From Planctomycetota bacterium (GTDB lineage: Bacteria > Planctomycetota > Phycisphaerae > Tepidisphaerales > Tepidisphaeraceae), in contig JAKORQ010000219.1 of the NCBI GenBank assembly GCA_029777755.1, forward strand, positions 1 to 24,780: DNA of 24,780 bases, written 5' to 3'. A program made the translations under genes and the position numbers. This document shows, piece by piece, positions 14,767 to 23,403 of the stretch (position 1 is its first letter; the number at the start of each line of letters is the position of its first letter). The notes under the pieces were generated by a model. It searched no databases. It was not told where the DNA came from and saw only the letters and a program-made list of their open reading frames with translations.

Positions 14767-16089
14767 CTACCTTGCAAAGGGGGTGCGCTTGCGTCGGCGC
14801 GACCTGCCGCCCAGTTGGCCCAGCGTCGGCTGCGGGCCGGCGACGGCCGTGTTGGTAGAACTGCTGCTTGAGCGATTCGCCGGATTCTGACCCTCGGCGG
14901 CCTTCCGTGATGTGGATCGATTCTGCCGGGCGGGCCTGCCCTCGCTGCGCACCGGCTTGGTGAAGCCAGGCAACTCAGCTACGCGAATCTCCTGGCGAAT
15001 CAGTCTCTGGATCGCACGCAGGTGGCGCAGTTCCCGTGGCTCGCAGAACGAGACGGCCACGCCGGTAGCGCCGGCCCGGCCGGTTCGCCCGATGCGGTGA
15101 ACGTAGTTCTCCGCGACATGGGGAACATCGTAGTTCACCACGTGTGAGACGTTGTCGATATCCAGCCCGCGGGCGGCGATGTCAGTGGCCACCACCAGCG
15201 GCAGCTCTCCCGACTTGAATCGTTCCACGATTTGCAGGCGGACGCTTTGCATCTTGTCGCTGTGCAGCGAGCCGGCCCGTACGCCCGCGCGGGTGAGATA
15301 CTGTGCGACGCGGTCAGCACCCTGCTTGGTGCGGGTGAAGACCAGCGTGCGCTCACGCTGGGTCGATTGCAGGTATTCCAGCAGGGCGGCCGGCTTATCC
15401 TCGGCGTTGACGAAGTAGACCGACTGCTCGACCGTGTCGGCGGCCGACGATACTGGGGCGACTGATACCTCCACCGGGTCGGTGAGAATCTCGTTGGCCA
15501 GCCTGCGGATCTCCTGCGGCATGGTGGCCGAGAACAGCAGAGTCTGCCGCCACTGGGGCGTGCGGGCGATGATCTTGCGGATGTCGGCGATGAACCCCAT
15601 GTCGAGCATGTTGTCGGCCTCGTCCAGCACGAGCTTCTCAGCCCGCTTGACGTCGGCCCAGCCCTGGTCCATGAGGTCCAGCAGTCGGCCGGGGGTGGCG
15701 ACGATTATGTCCACACCGTGGATCAGCAGAGTGATCTGCGGGTTCTGGTTAACGCCCCCGTAAAGCACCGCGATCTTGAACTGAGCATACTTGCCGTAGT
15801 TGGCGAAGCTCTCGGCAACCTGGATCGCCAGCTCCCGGGTTGGGGTAAGGATAAGTGCCCGCGTGCGACGGCGGGGCGAAGGCTGCGGTGGGTTGGTGAT
15901 CAGGTGGTGCAGGATCGGCAGGGCGAAGGCGGCCGTCTTGCCGGTACCGGTCTGGGCGGTGCCTAGGATATCCTTCCCGGCCAACACGTGGGGAATCGCG
16001 GCTTCCTGGATTGGGGTCGGGGTTGTGTAGCCCTCCTCGGCAACGGCACGCAGGATCGGCTCACAAAGACCAAGCTCATCAAATGTCAT
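14767..16089 (-). CDS. DEAD-box ATP-dependent RNA helicase, RhlE-like
   Basis: 440 residues with all core motifs: Q motif (F3, TPTPIQ at 23-28), Walker A AQTGTGKT (45-52), PTRELAIQ (83-90), TPGRL (132-136), DEAD (156-159), SAT (187-189), then VFTRTKQGAD, ATDIAARGLDI and HRIGRTGRAG in the second RecA domain. The core ends at about 375. A basic, low-complexity tail rich in Arg/Ser/Asn follows and ends RSRRRKRTPFAR, typical of RNA-binding tails in RhlE-type enzymes. Likely roles are ribosome assembly or RNA turnover. The ATG has no Shine-Dalgarno site; a 16-bp perfect palindrome lies 12 nt upstream and may control expression. Confidence 0.94.
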   Translation of the reverse strand: MTFDELGLCEPILRAVAEEGYTTPTPIQEAAIPHVLAGKDILGTAQTGTGKTAAFALPILHHLITNPPQPSPRRRTRALILTPTRELAIQVAESFANYGKYAQFKIAVLYGGVNQNPQITLLIHGVDIIVATPGRLLDLMDQGWADVKRAEKLVLDEADNMLDMGFIADIRKIIARTPQWRQTLLFSATMPQEIRRLANEILTDPVEVSVAPVSSAADTVEQSVYFVNAEDKPAALLEYLQSTQRERTLVFTRTKQGADRVAQYLTRAGVRAGSLHSDKMQSVRLQIVERFKSGELPLVVATDIAARGLDIDNVSHVVNYDVPHVAENYVHRIGRTGRAGATGVAVSFCEPRELRHLRAIQRLIRQEIRVAELPGFTKPVRSEGRPARQNRSTSRKAAEGQNPANRSSSSSTNTAVAGPQPTLGQLGGRSRRRKRTPFAR

Positions 16090-16100
16090 CTATGCAAAAT

Positions 16101-16116
16101 CGCGGAAATTTCCGCG
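16101..16116. promoter_or_regulatory. perfect 16-bp palindrome upstream of the helicase
   Basis: CGCGGAAATTTCCGCG equals its own reverse complement. It ends 12 nt before the helicase ATG, about where a Shine-Dalgarno or early leader would be. It could be a dimeric-regulator operator or an RNA hairpin covering the start. Confidence 0.5.
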
Positions 16117-16237
16117 TCCTCTTAGAAATCTAGCAATGCTTCCTCAACCGAAAGCGTTTCGCAGGGAAGCAGAATCACGCGTTACGCGGCAGGACCCACT
16201 AAGGGCTTTTATTGGAACAGCCAGTAGTTTGTACGTT

Positions 16238-16251
16238 GTAACTATAGTTAC
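16238..16251. repeat. perfect 14-bp palindrome
   Basis: GTAACTATAGTTAC equals its reverse complement. It is AT-rich against a GC-rich background and about 150 nt upstream of the helicase. Function unknown; a protein-binding site is possible. Confidence 0.4.
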
Positions 16252-16298
16252 GTGCGGGAGAAAGTAAAGGAAGGGGTGGGTCAGGGATTCCCCATAGA

Positions 16299-16370
16299 GG
16301 CATGAAGGCACCAAGCCACGGAGGCACGAAGGAAGTAACAGAGCGACGAAGGGACGGAGCTACGAAGGGA
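16299..16370 (+). repeat. degenerate octamer tandem array, consensus GGCACGAA
   Basis: Successive 8-mers read GGCATGAA, GGCACCAA, GCCACGGA and GGCACGAA. After a 12-nt slip come GCGACGAA, GGGACGGA and GCTACGAA. Seven recognisable units in 72 nt, all on one strand. No frame codes for a likely protein. Confidence 0.65.
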
Positions 16371-16623
16371 ACGCGTAGGGTGCGGAAGCGAGGCAAGTTG
16401 GCGGGGCGTCGTGACAGGATACGTCGCTCCGCTTTCAGTAGAGCGGTTTCGCCGGAACTGCGGATAGGGCGGTCCTTGGCGCGGATACGCTCATGTGGCC
16501 ATCGAACTCGTAAATCGGCTCAATGTGGACTTCAGCAACATTGCGGGCGAGGACACCCGCGCTCCCAAGGGGGCGGCCATCGCATGATGCGCGTTGGGAA
16601 AGATGATTCTATTTCGAAGTCCC

Positions 16624-16643
16624 GCGGCTTGAGGATAAGCCGC
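16624..16643 (-). terminator. hairpin after the deacetylase/glycosidase gene
   Basis: GCGGCTT and AAGCCGC form a perfect 7-bp stem with loop GAGGAT, about 20 nt past the stop codon. There is no T-tract on the - strand side, so intrinsic termination is doubtful. Confidence 0.4.
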
Positions 16644-16664
16644 TTCACCCGAACTTGAGCAGCT

Positions 16665-19600
16665 CTATCGCTTTACCTGATACCAGATGGTCTTGTGCTC
16701 GGGCTTGAGCTTCAGGATTGTGTCGGCGGCGTTCACCGGCACCCGGGCGGCGGGGGTACCATCGGGACTGAGTGCGGTAAGCTCCGCCGGACGGTTTGGC
16801 CAGGGGAGATTTGCCTGCAGCGGCTCGACATGCACCGGGCCGGTTCCCCACTGACTCCCCACGGTGCGGCGGTCAGCCGAGAAGCCCATGCCCCTGTTCT
16901 CGCATCTCCCGCAGGCCACGATCAGGGCGGAGGATGATTCGGCCAGTGGCCGACCATCCAACGCCGCCGCCATGATGGCGCCGGCTTTGCCCTTTTCCAG
17001 CACCGATGACCCCTGGGCGGCGAGCGACTGCATGATGACAAATCCGCCGGCCCCCCTGGCCGTGAAGAGGCCAGGCTTCACCTCGATACTACCTGCCTCG
17101 GGGATGGTGGGCATCTGCTGCCTGCTGCCGTCGAGGCTCACGCCCAGGCGCTGCTGAAGCATTGCGTCCGCCGGGATGCCGTGCAGATCCTTCAGGGCGC
17201 CCATGGGCGCGAAACCGTGCTTCTGGTGCAGGTCGATCAATTCCGCCAGCGCGTCGGCAGAGCTGGCCAGGGGCAGGACGCGGCCGCTCGCCAGTGGGCG
17301 CATCCCGCCATCGCGAAACAGCGCTGCGCCAGCAGGCATGAATGCCCACTTGGACGGGTTGGACTGGATGTCGAAGAAGTTGGCAAATCCGGAGTTCTCC
17401 CAGTCATCCAGTGTGCCTGAGTAGGAGAAGATCCAAACGCCATCCCAATCCTGCCCGGCCGCGATGGCGGCGATGGTGGGGATGGTTTCCGACTGATAGT
17501 CGCTGGGCGCGGGGTGGTTGTACTCGCTCACCGTGAACGGCTTGCCGGCCAGGCGCAGGGCGCCGTTCTGCATCAGCGTGTGCCGCATCAGGGCGTCAAC
17601 GACCGACTCCTGGTCGATCGTCCAGTTTTTCGGGTCGAAGCTGGCGCCCGGGAAATGCGGATGGCCGAAGTAATTGTGGGCGTCGATGTAGTCCATACCC
17701 GACTGCGCCCACATGCCGAGGATGCCGTAGACGCTAGTGCCGGTGACCAGGGCATCGCAGGCAAGCTCCTCGCGGAGGAATCGCTTCATGGAGTCGTAAT
17801 AGTCTTTCTCAAGCTCAGCGCAGAAACGAAGGCGATCGCGCGTCCGCGCTTTTGACTCGTTGGCGACGGTGACAGCAACCGTGCCGGCCGAGGGGTCTTC
17901 ATTCGCGAGCAACCCCACCGGGCGGGCGACGGAAACCTTCAGGTCGGCCACTTCAAATCCGCCGGTGTGCTGTCCGCACATGAAGCTGACGCGCCCGTTG
18001 GTTTCATCCATGGTGGGGCGGAAATCGAAACGATATTCCTTCCACTCGCTGGTGAGGGAAACATTCTGCCTCAGTCCCAGCGAGCGCCAGGGGGTGACGG
18101 CCTCGCGTACTGCCAGCGTCACCGGCCGGGGCGAATCAGCCTTCGCCCGGAAAGTGATGGAGTAGGACAGGTCGGTGCGGAAGGGGATGCCGTTGATGAG
18201 CAACTCCACATGCCAGGCGGCCGATCCGGCCTTGCTCACCTGCAAGCGATAGCCATCCTCGGTTGGCTCGGCCGAGGCCTGCGCTTCACCGGCGCACAGA
18301 AGCTGGGCCGCCGCCAGTTCCGGGTCAGGCGGCAGGTCCGCGATGTTCTGCTCCCAGGCGCTGGCAAGTTTCTCGCGGGCGCCGTAACGCTCGATCAGCC
18401 ACTGGTTGAAGCGATGCTGGAAGATCTGCGCGTAGAACGGTGGCATCTGCGCCAGCTTCTCCTGCATGCCGTGCATGAAGAGGCTGTCTTCGTTGTTGAT
18501 CTCGACAAACGCGATGGCCGGGTCCTGGGCGTAGCTCCTGCCGCGGTACGGGTTCACGTGCAAGAGCAGCTGGCGGGCGTAGTTCTTCTGCGCCTCGATG
18601 AGCTGCGGCGTGAACAGGTCCACGCCCTTGTCATACGGCGCGAATGCTTTCGTCTCCGGCAGGCCCAGGTGGCGGCTGTGGATGCGCGACACGTGCAGGT
18701 TCAGGTTGCTGTAGATTCCCCGCCGGGCGAGCTGGTCGATGAAATAGTCGAGACGGTCGAGCGCCTCAGGCGAGATCTTGGTGGGATCGTCCTTATCCCA
18801 GATGCTCCTGGGAAATCGCTCGTACTCGTAGTCCATATGATGGAAGCGGACGGAGTTGACCCCGAACGCCTCCAGCCGCCGGGCGATCTTCTCAGCATCC
18901 TCATGCGTGGGAAAGCATGCCGCCCAGCAGAAGTTCACTCCCCAGATCCGCAGTCGGCCATCGGGTCCATGGAACTGGTCATCCCTGATCGCCACGCGGG
19001 GAGAGTCAGGGGCGATCGCCCTGCCGCGAAAGGAAAAGACTGGCCCGGGGTCGGATGGGATGACGAACGGGATCATGCCAGCGGCGGCCACGGGCGCCTG
19101 CTGCGCCGCCGGGGCATCCGCCTGGTCGGAAATCGTGGCGGTGGCATAGAGACGGCAGTTCTCCTCGCCGCGGCGGTAGTCGATTTCCGCCACGAAGTAA
19201 CGACGGCCAGCCAACAGACTCGCATCCTCGCTGAGGGAGCCTAAGTCAAACGTCTGTTTACGCTTCTCGCCGGGAGCAAGCGATTCCATCGTCATCCGTT
19301 GCAAACCCTGCCTATAGGCGAGCGGCAGGCGCAGCGTGATGTGCAGATTCTCCAGCGCCTGATCGGAGCCATTTCCGAGAACAAGCGTCGCCTTGCTGCT
19401 GGCGGTATCGATGTGAAGCCACGCTCCCACGCCTCCCAGTTCCGCGGAGCGGGCATTCCCCGCAGGCGCGTTGGCGTCATTGTCTATGGCGTCGATCAGC
19501 ACAGGAGCACGGACGGCCGCATCATGCGCGAGGTTGATCAGCGTCCTGCCGCGATCTGTGCGCGCCTGGTGCTCGGCGCTGCCGCGCACTTCGCTGGCAG

Positions 19601-20594
19601 TACCGCCCTCGATCTGCAATGTCAGCGGCGTATCGGCCCCCAGTTCTCCCGGCACTGGGCGGGTAATGCGAAAGGTGGCGACATTACCCTGCCGGGAGAT
19701 CCGCTGGATCTGCGCGTGATGCACCTGCCTCTCGTAGGCGGCGTACTCGTTCTGGTTGCAGATCCACCAGTCGGCCCTGGTAAGCAGCTCGGCAAAGAGC
19801 GCATCGAGCTTGCTCCACTCCTCGCCGGTCTGCCGGGCATGCGTGGCCAGAGTGATGTTGTGGGAGATCTCGCGGTAGGTCTTCTCGAAGCGAAAGATCT
19901 TGCCCAGGCTGTCCCAGAACTTCTCGGCGTTGATGGTGTGGTCGCCGGGCATCACCTGCAGGCAGGTGGAAAAATCGCCCGGTTGCAGCGCGGTATTGTC
20001 CTTGCGGAACCAGTGGTAGGTTATGTGGTGATAGCCGCTGCGCTTAAGCGTCTCCGTGATGAGCAGCTTTGGCTGCGGATCATCTTTCACCTCAAACAGC
20101 CCATATGGATGCGCGAACGAGACGATCGGCACATTGGCCTGCGCCTCGCGCTCCACTCGGTTGGCCATGATCTCCCAGAAAAGCTCGCCCGGCGATACTT
20201 CCGTCAGCTTCGCGTGGGATTGCGAGTGTCCGCCGATGCTGAAACCGCCTTCCAGCAGCTTGTTTACATACTCCTGGCCGAAGCGATTACGGGAGTCCGT
20301 CTGGCAGAGATAGAACGTTCCCTTCAGACCATGCTTTGCCATCAGGTCGTGCATGGTGAGGTTGCCCGGGTGGTTGTCATCCCAGCGGGCCGATAGCGCC
20401 CACTCCTTGCCGTCGTAGACCGGCAGGGGAGTTAGCTTGGCTCTAGCCGCCTCATCCGGCGAAGAGAAGACGACCTGGAACTCCTGCGTATAGGTGCGCG
20501 GCGGCGGATCCGCTGCGCCATCAGCGTGGGACTGCGGCAACAGTAAGGCTGTCGCCGCCGCGATCATGCGGGCGATTCGGTAACAAACTCTCAC
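16665..20594 (-). CDS. secreted polysaccharide deacetylase / clan GH-A glycosidase fusion with inserted CBM-like domain
   Basis: 1309 residues from a GTG with GGAGG 5 nt upstream (an ATG beside it is out of frame). A signal peptide (about 1-26) is followed by a NodB-like deacetylase (about 55-290): D72/D73 in SARWDDNH, H123 and H127 in GGHSQSH, the expected metal triad. Beta-rich linkers follow (about 295-500). A TIM-barrel glycosidase starts near 545 (RIWGVNFCWA). E702 in VEINNEDS is the likely acid/base and E1024 in FTVSEYNHPAP the likely nucleophile, the clan GH-A arrangement. Between these, about 775-890 is a beta-sandwich resembling a CBM4/9 module (YSITFRAKADS, EWKEYRFDF), so it is inserted into the barrel. 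A beta domain ends the protein. Expected role: extracellular breakdown of an acetylated polysaccharide; the glycan is unknown. It is 39 nt after the pseudopilin gene. Confidence 0.87.
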   Translation of the reverse strand: MRVCYRIARMIAAATALLLPQSHADGAADPPPRTYTQEFQVVFSSPDEAARAKLTPLPVYDGKEWALSARWDDNHPGNLTMHDLMAKHGLKGTFYLCQTDSRNRFGQEYVNKLLEGGFSIGGHSQSHAKLTEVSPGELFWEIMANRVEREAQANVPIVSFAHPYGLFEVKDDPQPKLLITETLKRSGYHHITYHWFRKDNTALQPGDFSTCLQVMPGDHTINAEKFWDSLGKIFRFEKTYREISHNITLATHARQTGEEWSKLDALFAELLTRADWWICNQNEYAAYERQVHHAQIQRISRQGNVATFRITRPVPGELGADTPLTLQIEGGTASEVRGSAEHQARTDRGRTLINLAHDAAVRAPVLIDAIDNDANAPAGNARSAELGGVGAWLHIDTASSKATLVLGNGSDQALENLHITLRLPLAYRQGLQRMTMESLAPGEKRKQTFDLGSLSEDASLLAGRRYFVAEIDYRRGEENCRLYATATISDQADAPAAQQAPVAAAGMIPFVIPSDPGPVFSFRGRAIAPDSPRVAIRDDQFHGPDGRLRIWGVNFCWAACFPTHEDAEKIARRLEAFGVNSVRFHHMDYEYERFPRSIWDKDDPTKISPEALDRLDYFIDQLARRGIYSNLNLHVSRIHSRHLGLPETKAFAPYDKGVDLFTPQLIEAQKNYARQLLLHVNPYRGRSYAQDPAIAFVEINNEDSLFMHGMQEKLAQMPPFYAQIFQHRFNQWLIERYGAREKLASAWEQNIADLPPDPELAAAQLLCAGEAQASAEPTEDGYRLQVSKAGSAAWHVELLINGIPFRTDLSYSITFRAKADSPRPVTLAVREAVTPWRSLGLRQNVSLTSEWKEYRFDFRPTMDETNGRVSFMCGQHTGGFEVADLKVSVARPVGLLANEDPSAGTVAVTVANESKARTRDRLRFCAELEKDYYDSMKRFLREELACDALVTGTSVYGILGMWAQSGMDYIDAHNYFGHPHFPGASFDPKNWTIDQESVVDALMRHTLMQNGALRLAGKPFTVSEYNHPAPSDYQSETIPTIAAIAAGQDWDGVWIFSYSGTLDDWENSGFANFFDIQSNPSKWAFMPAGAALFRDGGMRPLASGRVLPLASSADALAELIDLHQKHGFAPMGALKDLHGIPADAMLQQRLGVSLDGSRQQMPTIPEAGSIEVKPGLFTARGAGGFVIMQSLAAQGSSVLEKGKAGAIMAAALDGRPLAESSSALIVACGRCENRGMGFSADRRTVGSQWGTGPVHVEPLQANLPWPNRPAELTALSPDGTPAARVPVNAADTILKLKPEHKTIWYQVKR

Positions 20595-20633
20595 CCCATC
20601 CTCCGGGCAAACGTCACTGCTTATTCACGCGAG

Positions 20634-21362
20634 CTAGAACGGGTAGTTGATGAACTCCTTGATCTGTGTGGCGTTCCAGCTCATGAACTCCTTGCGGGTA
20701 ATCCCCTCAACATGTCCATCGCCGAAGGCGAAGTTGGCGGTCTGGTTCGGGTGGCTGGGGATGTTGGTCCAGTACCAGGGCCATGGCCAGTTGGGGCTGG
20801 GGATGGAGTTGTTGGTGCTGATGGTCAGCAGAGGATGGAAGTCCGGGCCGGGGTTGGTGCCTGCCTCCATGACCAGCCTGGCGTCGCCAAACCAGAAGGC
20901 CCCATTCTTGAGCAGGGTCAGCTTGGGCGTGGGTGCGTTTCCCTGGGCAAAGACACGCTGGCCGCCCAGGTAGCTGTTTAACCCATAGCTGTAGCCACGG
21001 GGATTGTTGCGCAGGTCAACCGAGGCCAGGGCCTGCGGGCAGTGAACCACCGAACTGGTCCTCGTGCCCCAGCCCTTGTACAGGCCATACTCCTGCGACT
21101 TGTCCACCCAGTCGGCGGTCGACAGCTCGTGCCAGTAGCCGGCAGTGGTGAGAGTGCTGCCGCGATGTGGCAGGATGCCGCGATTGTCCTGGGCGTACAT
21201 GAGCCCCCACATGGCGATCTGCCGCAGGTTGCTGGCGCAGTTGACTGTGTTGGCGGCCATCCTCGCCCGTGCAAGCGATGGCAGCAGTATCGCGATCAGC
21301 ATCGCAATGATCCCGATAACTACGAGCAGCTCAACCAACGTAAAGCCATGTGACCTCTTCAC
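20634..21362 (-). CDS. type II secretion/prepilin-type protein with H-X9-DG ending
   Basis: 242 residues from a GTG with a perfect GGAGGTGA site 3 nt upstream. The N-terminus MKRSHGFTLVELLVVIGIIA is a class III prepilin signal, with cleavage expected after G6 and methylation of the new F. One hydrophobic helix follows. The rest is a soluble domain with an NFAFGDGHVEGI segment near the C-terminus, the planctomycete-type H-X9-DG motif. Proteins of this kind are highly multiplied in planctomycete genomes, and their exact role is unsettled. It lies directly upstream of the glycosidase gene and is probably co-transcribed with it. It might help present or export the enzyme, but that is inference. 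Confidence 0.9.
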   Translation of the reverse strand: MKRSHGFTLVELLVVIGIIAMLIAILLPSLARARMAANTVNCASNLRQIAMWGLMYAQDNRGILPHRGSTLTTAGYWHELSTADWVDKSQEYGLYKGWGTRTSSVVHCPQALASVDLRNNPRGYSYGLNSYLGGQRVFAQGNAPTPKLTLLKNGAFWFGDARLVMEAGTNPGPDFHPLLTISTNNSIPSPNWPWPWYWTNIPSHPNQTANFAFGDGHVEGITRKEFMSWNATQIKEFINYPF

Positions 21363-21530
21363 GCTTCACCTCCGCGAGACAGAGTTCCCGGATCTGAAGA
21401 CGTGAGATCCGAGACGGACTAATCCTCGAGATGTCAAAGGTCCGCGAATCAGGCAAAAGCCTGCACCGGTCCACGGATCCGCAAAGCGAGCCGTGCCCGT
21501 TTCCGCGGCGCGGCTCGTGATAGCCTTCAG
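21363..21530 (-). other. intergenic region with two hairpins between PEP-CTERM and pseudopilin genes
   Basis: A small perfect hairpin CAGGC-AAAA-GCCTG lies at 21450-21463, and a larger terminator-like stem at 21487-21517. Just before the pseudopilin start is its GGAGGTGA site (21366-21373). I could not identify a clear -35/-10 pair. Confidence 0.5.
21487..21517 (-). terminator. probable terminator after the PEP-CTERM gene
   Basis: CGAGCCGTGCC pairs with GGCGCGGCTCG over 11 positions (one G-U), with a 9-nt loop, starting about 13 nt past the stop codon. Only a short CTTTGC follows on the - strand, so it may be leaky. Confidence 0.5.
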
Positions 21531-22244
21531 TTACGCCTTCCGACGGCGCAGGCAGAGAACTCCGCCGGCCAGCAGCAGCGACATGGCCGTTGGTTCCGGC
21601 ACGACCACATCCAGCCTTGGCCTGCGAGTCGCGTCGGTGCGCGGCGCCAGCGACTGGATGGTCGTCAGGCCCGTGTCGGTAGGCGCAAGCATCAGCGTGA
21701 CCTGCCCGTCCGTGTCGGCATTCAGGAAGCTCACGAGGGCGGCACTGGAGAAAACCAGCCGCTCGCTGGTGCCTGCGGGAGCATCGATGTGCCCCAGCAG
21801 GGTTGCATCCGAGTCAAATCCCAGGTTGCTGGCGTTGGCCGGGGCGTTGTTCCAGGTGATCTCGCCGGCCGGGTCGTTGTCGGTGCCGCCGTTGCCCTCG
21901 ATCCAGTTCTCGCCGGCGTGGCCGTCGTTCAGGCCATAGACGTTGTATGTCGTTGCCGTGGCGATCCAGGACCCACCGCTGTTGGGCTCGAAGGAGAAAC
22001 TGGCCGACACAATCGTGCCGGTGACTTCGCTCAGGCTGAAGCGGAAGTACGCCTTGTACGTGTCAAACGTGCCTCCACGCAGGCGAACGGTTGAGGCGTT
22101 GCCGAAGTTGGTGTCAGGGTTGTTCTTCGAGATATACGAATCGGCGTTGGGCACGATCGTGATCGCCATCGCATCGCTGGCGAACATGCCCATTGCAGCG
22201 CCGGCCGCAACCATTGCCAATGCCTTGATATGACCGTGACTCAT
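21531..22244 (-). CDS. DNRLRE-type (CBM96-like) PEP-CTERM surface protein
   Basis: 237 residues from the ATG at 22244, chosen because AGGAGG lies 5 nt upstream; a longer frame to 22325 only overlaps the LacI gene. A signal peptide ends at about DAMA (27). The mature N-terminus reads NADSYISKNNPDTNFGNAST and continues TYKAYFRFSLSEVTGTIVSA, the pattern of DNRLRE (CBM96-like) domains that bind polysaccharide. The C-terminus is a PEP-CTERM sorting signal: VPEP, a hydrophobic stretch and CLRRRKA. Such proteins are processed by an exosortase and displayed or released outside. No exosortase gene is in view. The start is one base after the LacI stop, so translation is probably coupled. Confidence 0.88.
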   Translation of the reverse strand: MSHGHIKALAMVAAGAAMGMFASDAMAITIVPNADSYISKNNPDTNFGNASTVRLRGGTFDTYKAYFRFSLSEVTGTIVSASFSFEPNSGGSWIATATTYNVYGLNDGHAGENWIEGNGGTDNDPAGEITWNNAPANASNLGFDSDATLLGHIDAPAGTSERLVFSSAALVSFLNADTDGQVTLMLAPTDTGLTTIQSLAPRTDATRRPRLDVVVPEPTAMSLLLAGGVLCLRRRKA

Positions 22245-22245
22245 G

Positions 22246-23403
22246 TCAGCCTCCTGTTTCACTGTTGACCAGAACATATGACCTGCGCTCGCCGCCGGGT
22301 TTGCCGGTGGACGATCGCTGAACAAGACGTGTTGGCAGGCGTATCGACATGCCCGCCGCCATTTCCCCGTTGATTCGCCTCAACTGCAGCAGGTTCACCG
22401 CGGCTCGGCCCATCTCGTATGTGGGCACCTCCACGGTGGTGAGAGCCGGCCGCACAAACTCGCAGATATCCTGGTTGCCAAACCCGATCACGCTCAGGTC
22501 CCGCGGCACAGACATCCCGCAGTTCTCAGCCGCGCGGATCGCCCCCAGCGCCGCGGCGTCATAGCTGCACATGATCGCGGTCGGCCGGGATGAACCCTTA
22601 AGCATCTGCTCCACCGCCGCCATGATGTCGTGCACGTGTATCGAGTCCTCGAAGATCCACGGCCGGCGGATTTCCAGGCCATGTTCCACCATCGCCACAA
22701 GGAACGCGTTCAAGCGATCCAGGAACCCCGGCAACTTGCGAGGGCACGCGATATAGGCGATCCGCCGATGCCCCAGTTCCTTCAGGTGTGCGATGGCCTG
22801 CCGCATCCCCGGCAGATCATCACTGGCGACATACGGCTGGCCGTTGCGGCCGCCGCCGATGAAGGAGACGGTCGGACAGGAGCATCGCCGCAGGAACGCA
22901 TCCACCTCCGGCCCATCGTTGCCGATCAGGATTATTCCCTGGAGATCCGGGTGCGAGATATCCGCCAGCAGTTGCCCATCCTTCAGGTTGTCGGTGGTGC
23001 GCAGGACTGGCCGCAGGCGAACGCGGTTCAGTTCATCCATCGCCCCATCGATTATTCGACGGAAATGTGTGTTGCAGAAGCGATTCTCCGGCCGAAAGAA
23101 CTTCTCCGGCGGACAGTGGGCTATCGGCCCGATGGCGATCTGGCCATTTGCAATGCTGATGTGTTCGATGGGTGAGATCAGGTGCATCACCACCTCCACC
23201 AGTCCGGATCGGCTGGTGGCTCCCAGGGGATCGCGCGACCTGCTTCTGCGCCGCCGGAGCTTTATCCCGCCCATCTCCTCGATGGCGCGAAGGACGGCCT
23301 GCTGGGTCACCGGGCTGACCTGCCCGGTGCCGTTGATCACGCGTGAGACGGTAGCTGTCGAGCATCCCGCGCGCCTGGCAACTTGTTCGGCAGTAGCTTG
23401 CAA
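22246..23403 (-). CDS. LacI-family transcriptional regulator
   Basis: 385 residues from a TTG; an in-frame TAA 18 nt upstream rules out a longer form. Residues 3-46 are the LacI helix-turn-helix and hinge (TAEQVARRAGCSTATVSRVI, then NGTGQVSP). A basic RRRRSRSR linker follows. The remainder is a periplasmic-binding-protein-like effector domain (GIILIGNDGPEVDAFL, HLKELGHRRIAYIACP, AIMCSYDAAALGAIRAAE, SVIGFGNQDICEFVRPALTT). It should bind a sugar or related ligand and control this locus from sites in the divergent intergenic region. Spacing between the DNA-binding and effector domains is somewhat long. It lies upstream of and almost fused with the PEP-CTERM gene, so autoregulation would control both. 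Confidence 0.94.
   Translation of the reverse strand: MQATAEQVARRAGCSTATVSRVINGTGQVSPVTQQAVLRAIEEMGGIKLRRRRSRSRDPLGATSRSGLVEVVMHLISPIEHISIANGQIAIGPIAHCPPEKFFRPENRFCNTHFRRIIDGAMDELNRVRLRPVLRTTDNLKDGQLLADISHPDLQGIILIGNDGPEVDAFLRRCSCPTVSFIGGGRNGQPYVASDDLPGMRQAIAHLKELGHRRIAYIACPRKLPGFLDRLNAFLVAMVEHGLEIRRPWIFEDSIHVHDIMAAVEQMLKGSSRPTAIMCSYDAAALGAIRAAENCGMSVPRDLSVIGFGNQDICEFVRPALTTVEVPTYEMGRAAVNLLQLRRINGEMAAGMSIRLPTRLVQRSSTGKPGGERRSYVLVNSETGG

Larger units (their letters stand above)
16090..16664. other. 575-bp gene-free gap with palindromes and a degenerate octamer repeat
   Basis: No convincing coding frame is present. It contains two perfect palindromes (16101-16116 and 16238-16251), an array of degenerate GGCACGAA octamers (16299-16370), a GC-rich imperfect stem (GCGGGC...ACCCGC, 16543-16560) and a 7-bp hairpin behind the glycosidase gene (16624-16643). 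The helicase promoter must lie in the left part, but I see no strong -35/-10 pair. Confidence 0.65.

Noticed and set aside
16299..16370. CRISPR array
   Set aside because: Units are 8 nt, degenerate and contiguous without spacers. No CRISPR-like repeat/spacer pattern occurs anywhere in the window.
17967..19244. 425-codon + strand frame opposite the glycosidase
   Set aside because: Antisense of a clear enzyme domain; no ribosome site and no recognisable motif.
22245..22325. N-terminal extension of the PEP-CTERM protein
   Set aside because: It overlaps the LacI gene and would bury the signal peptide; the inner ATG has AGGAGG 5 nt upstream.
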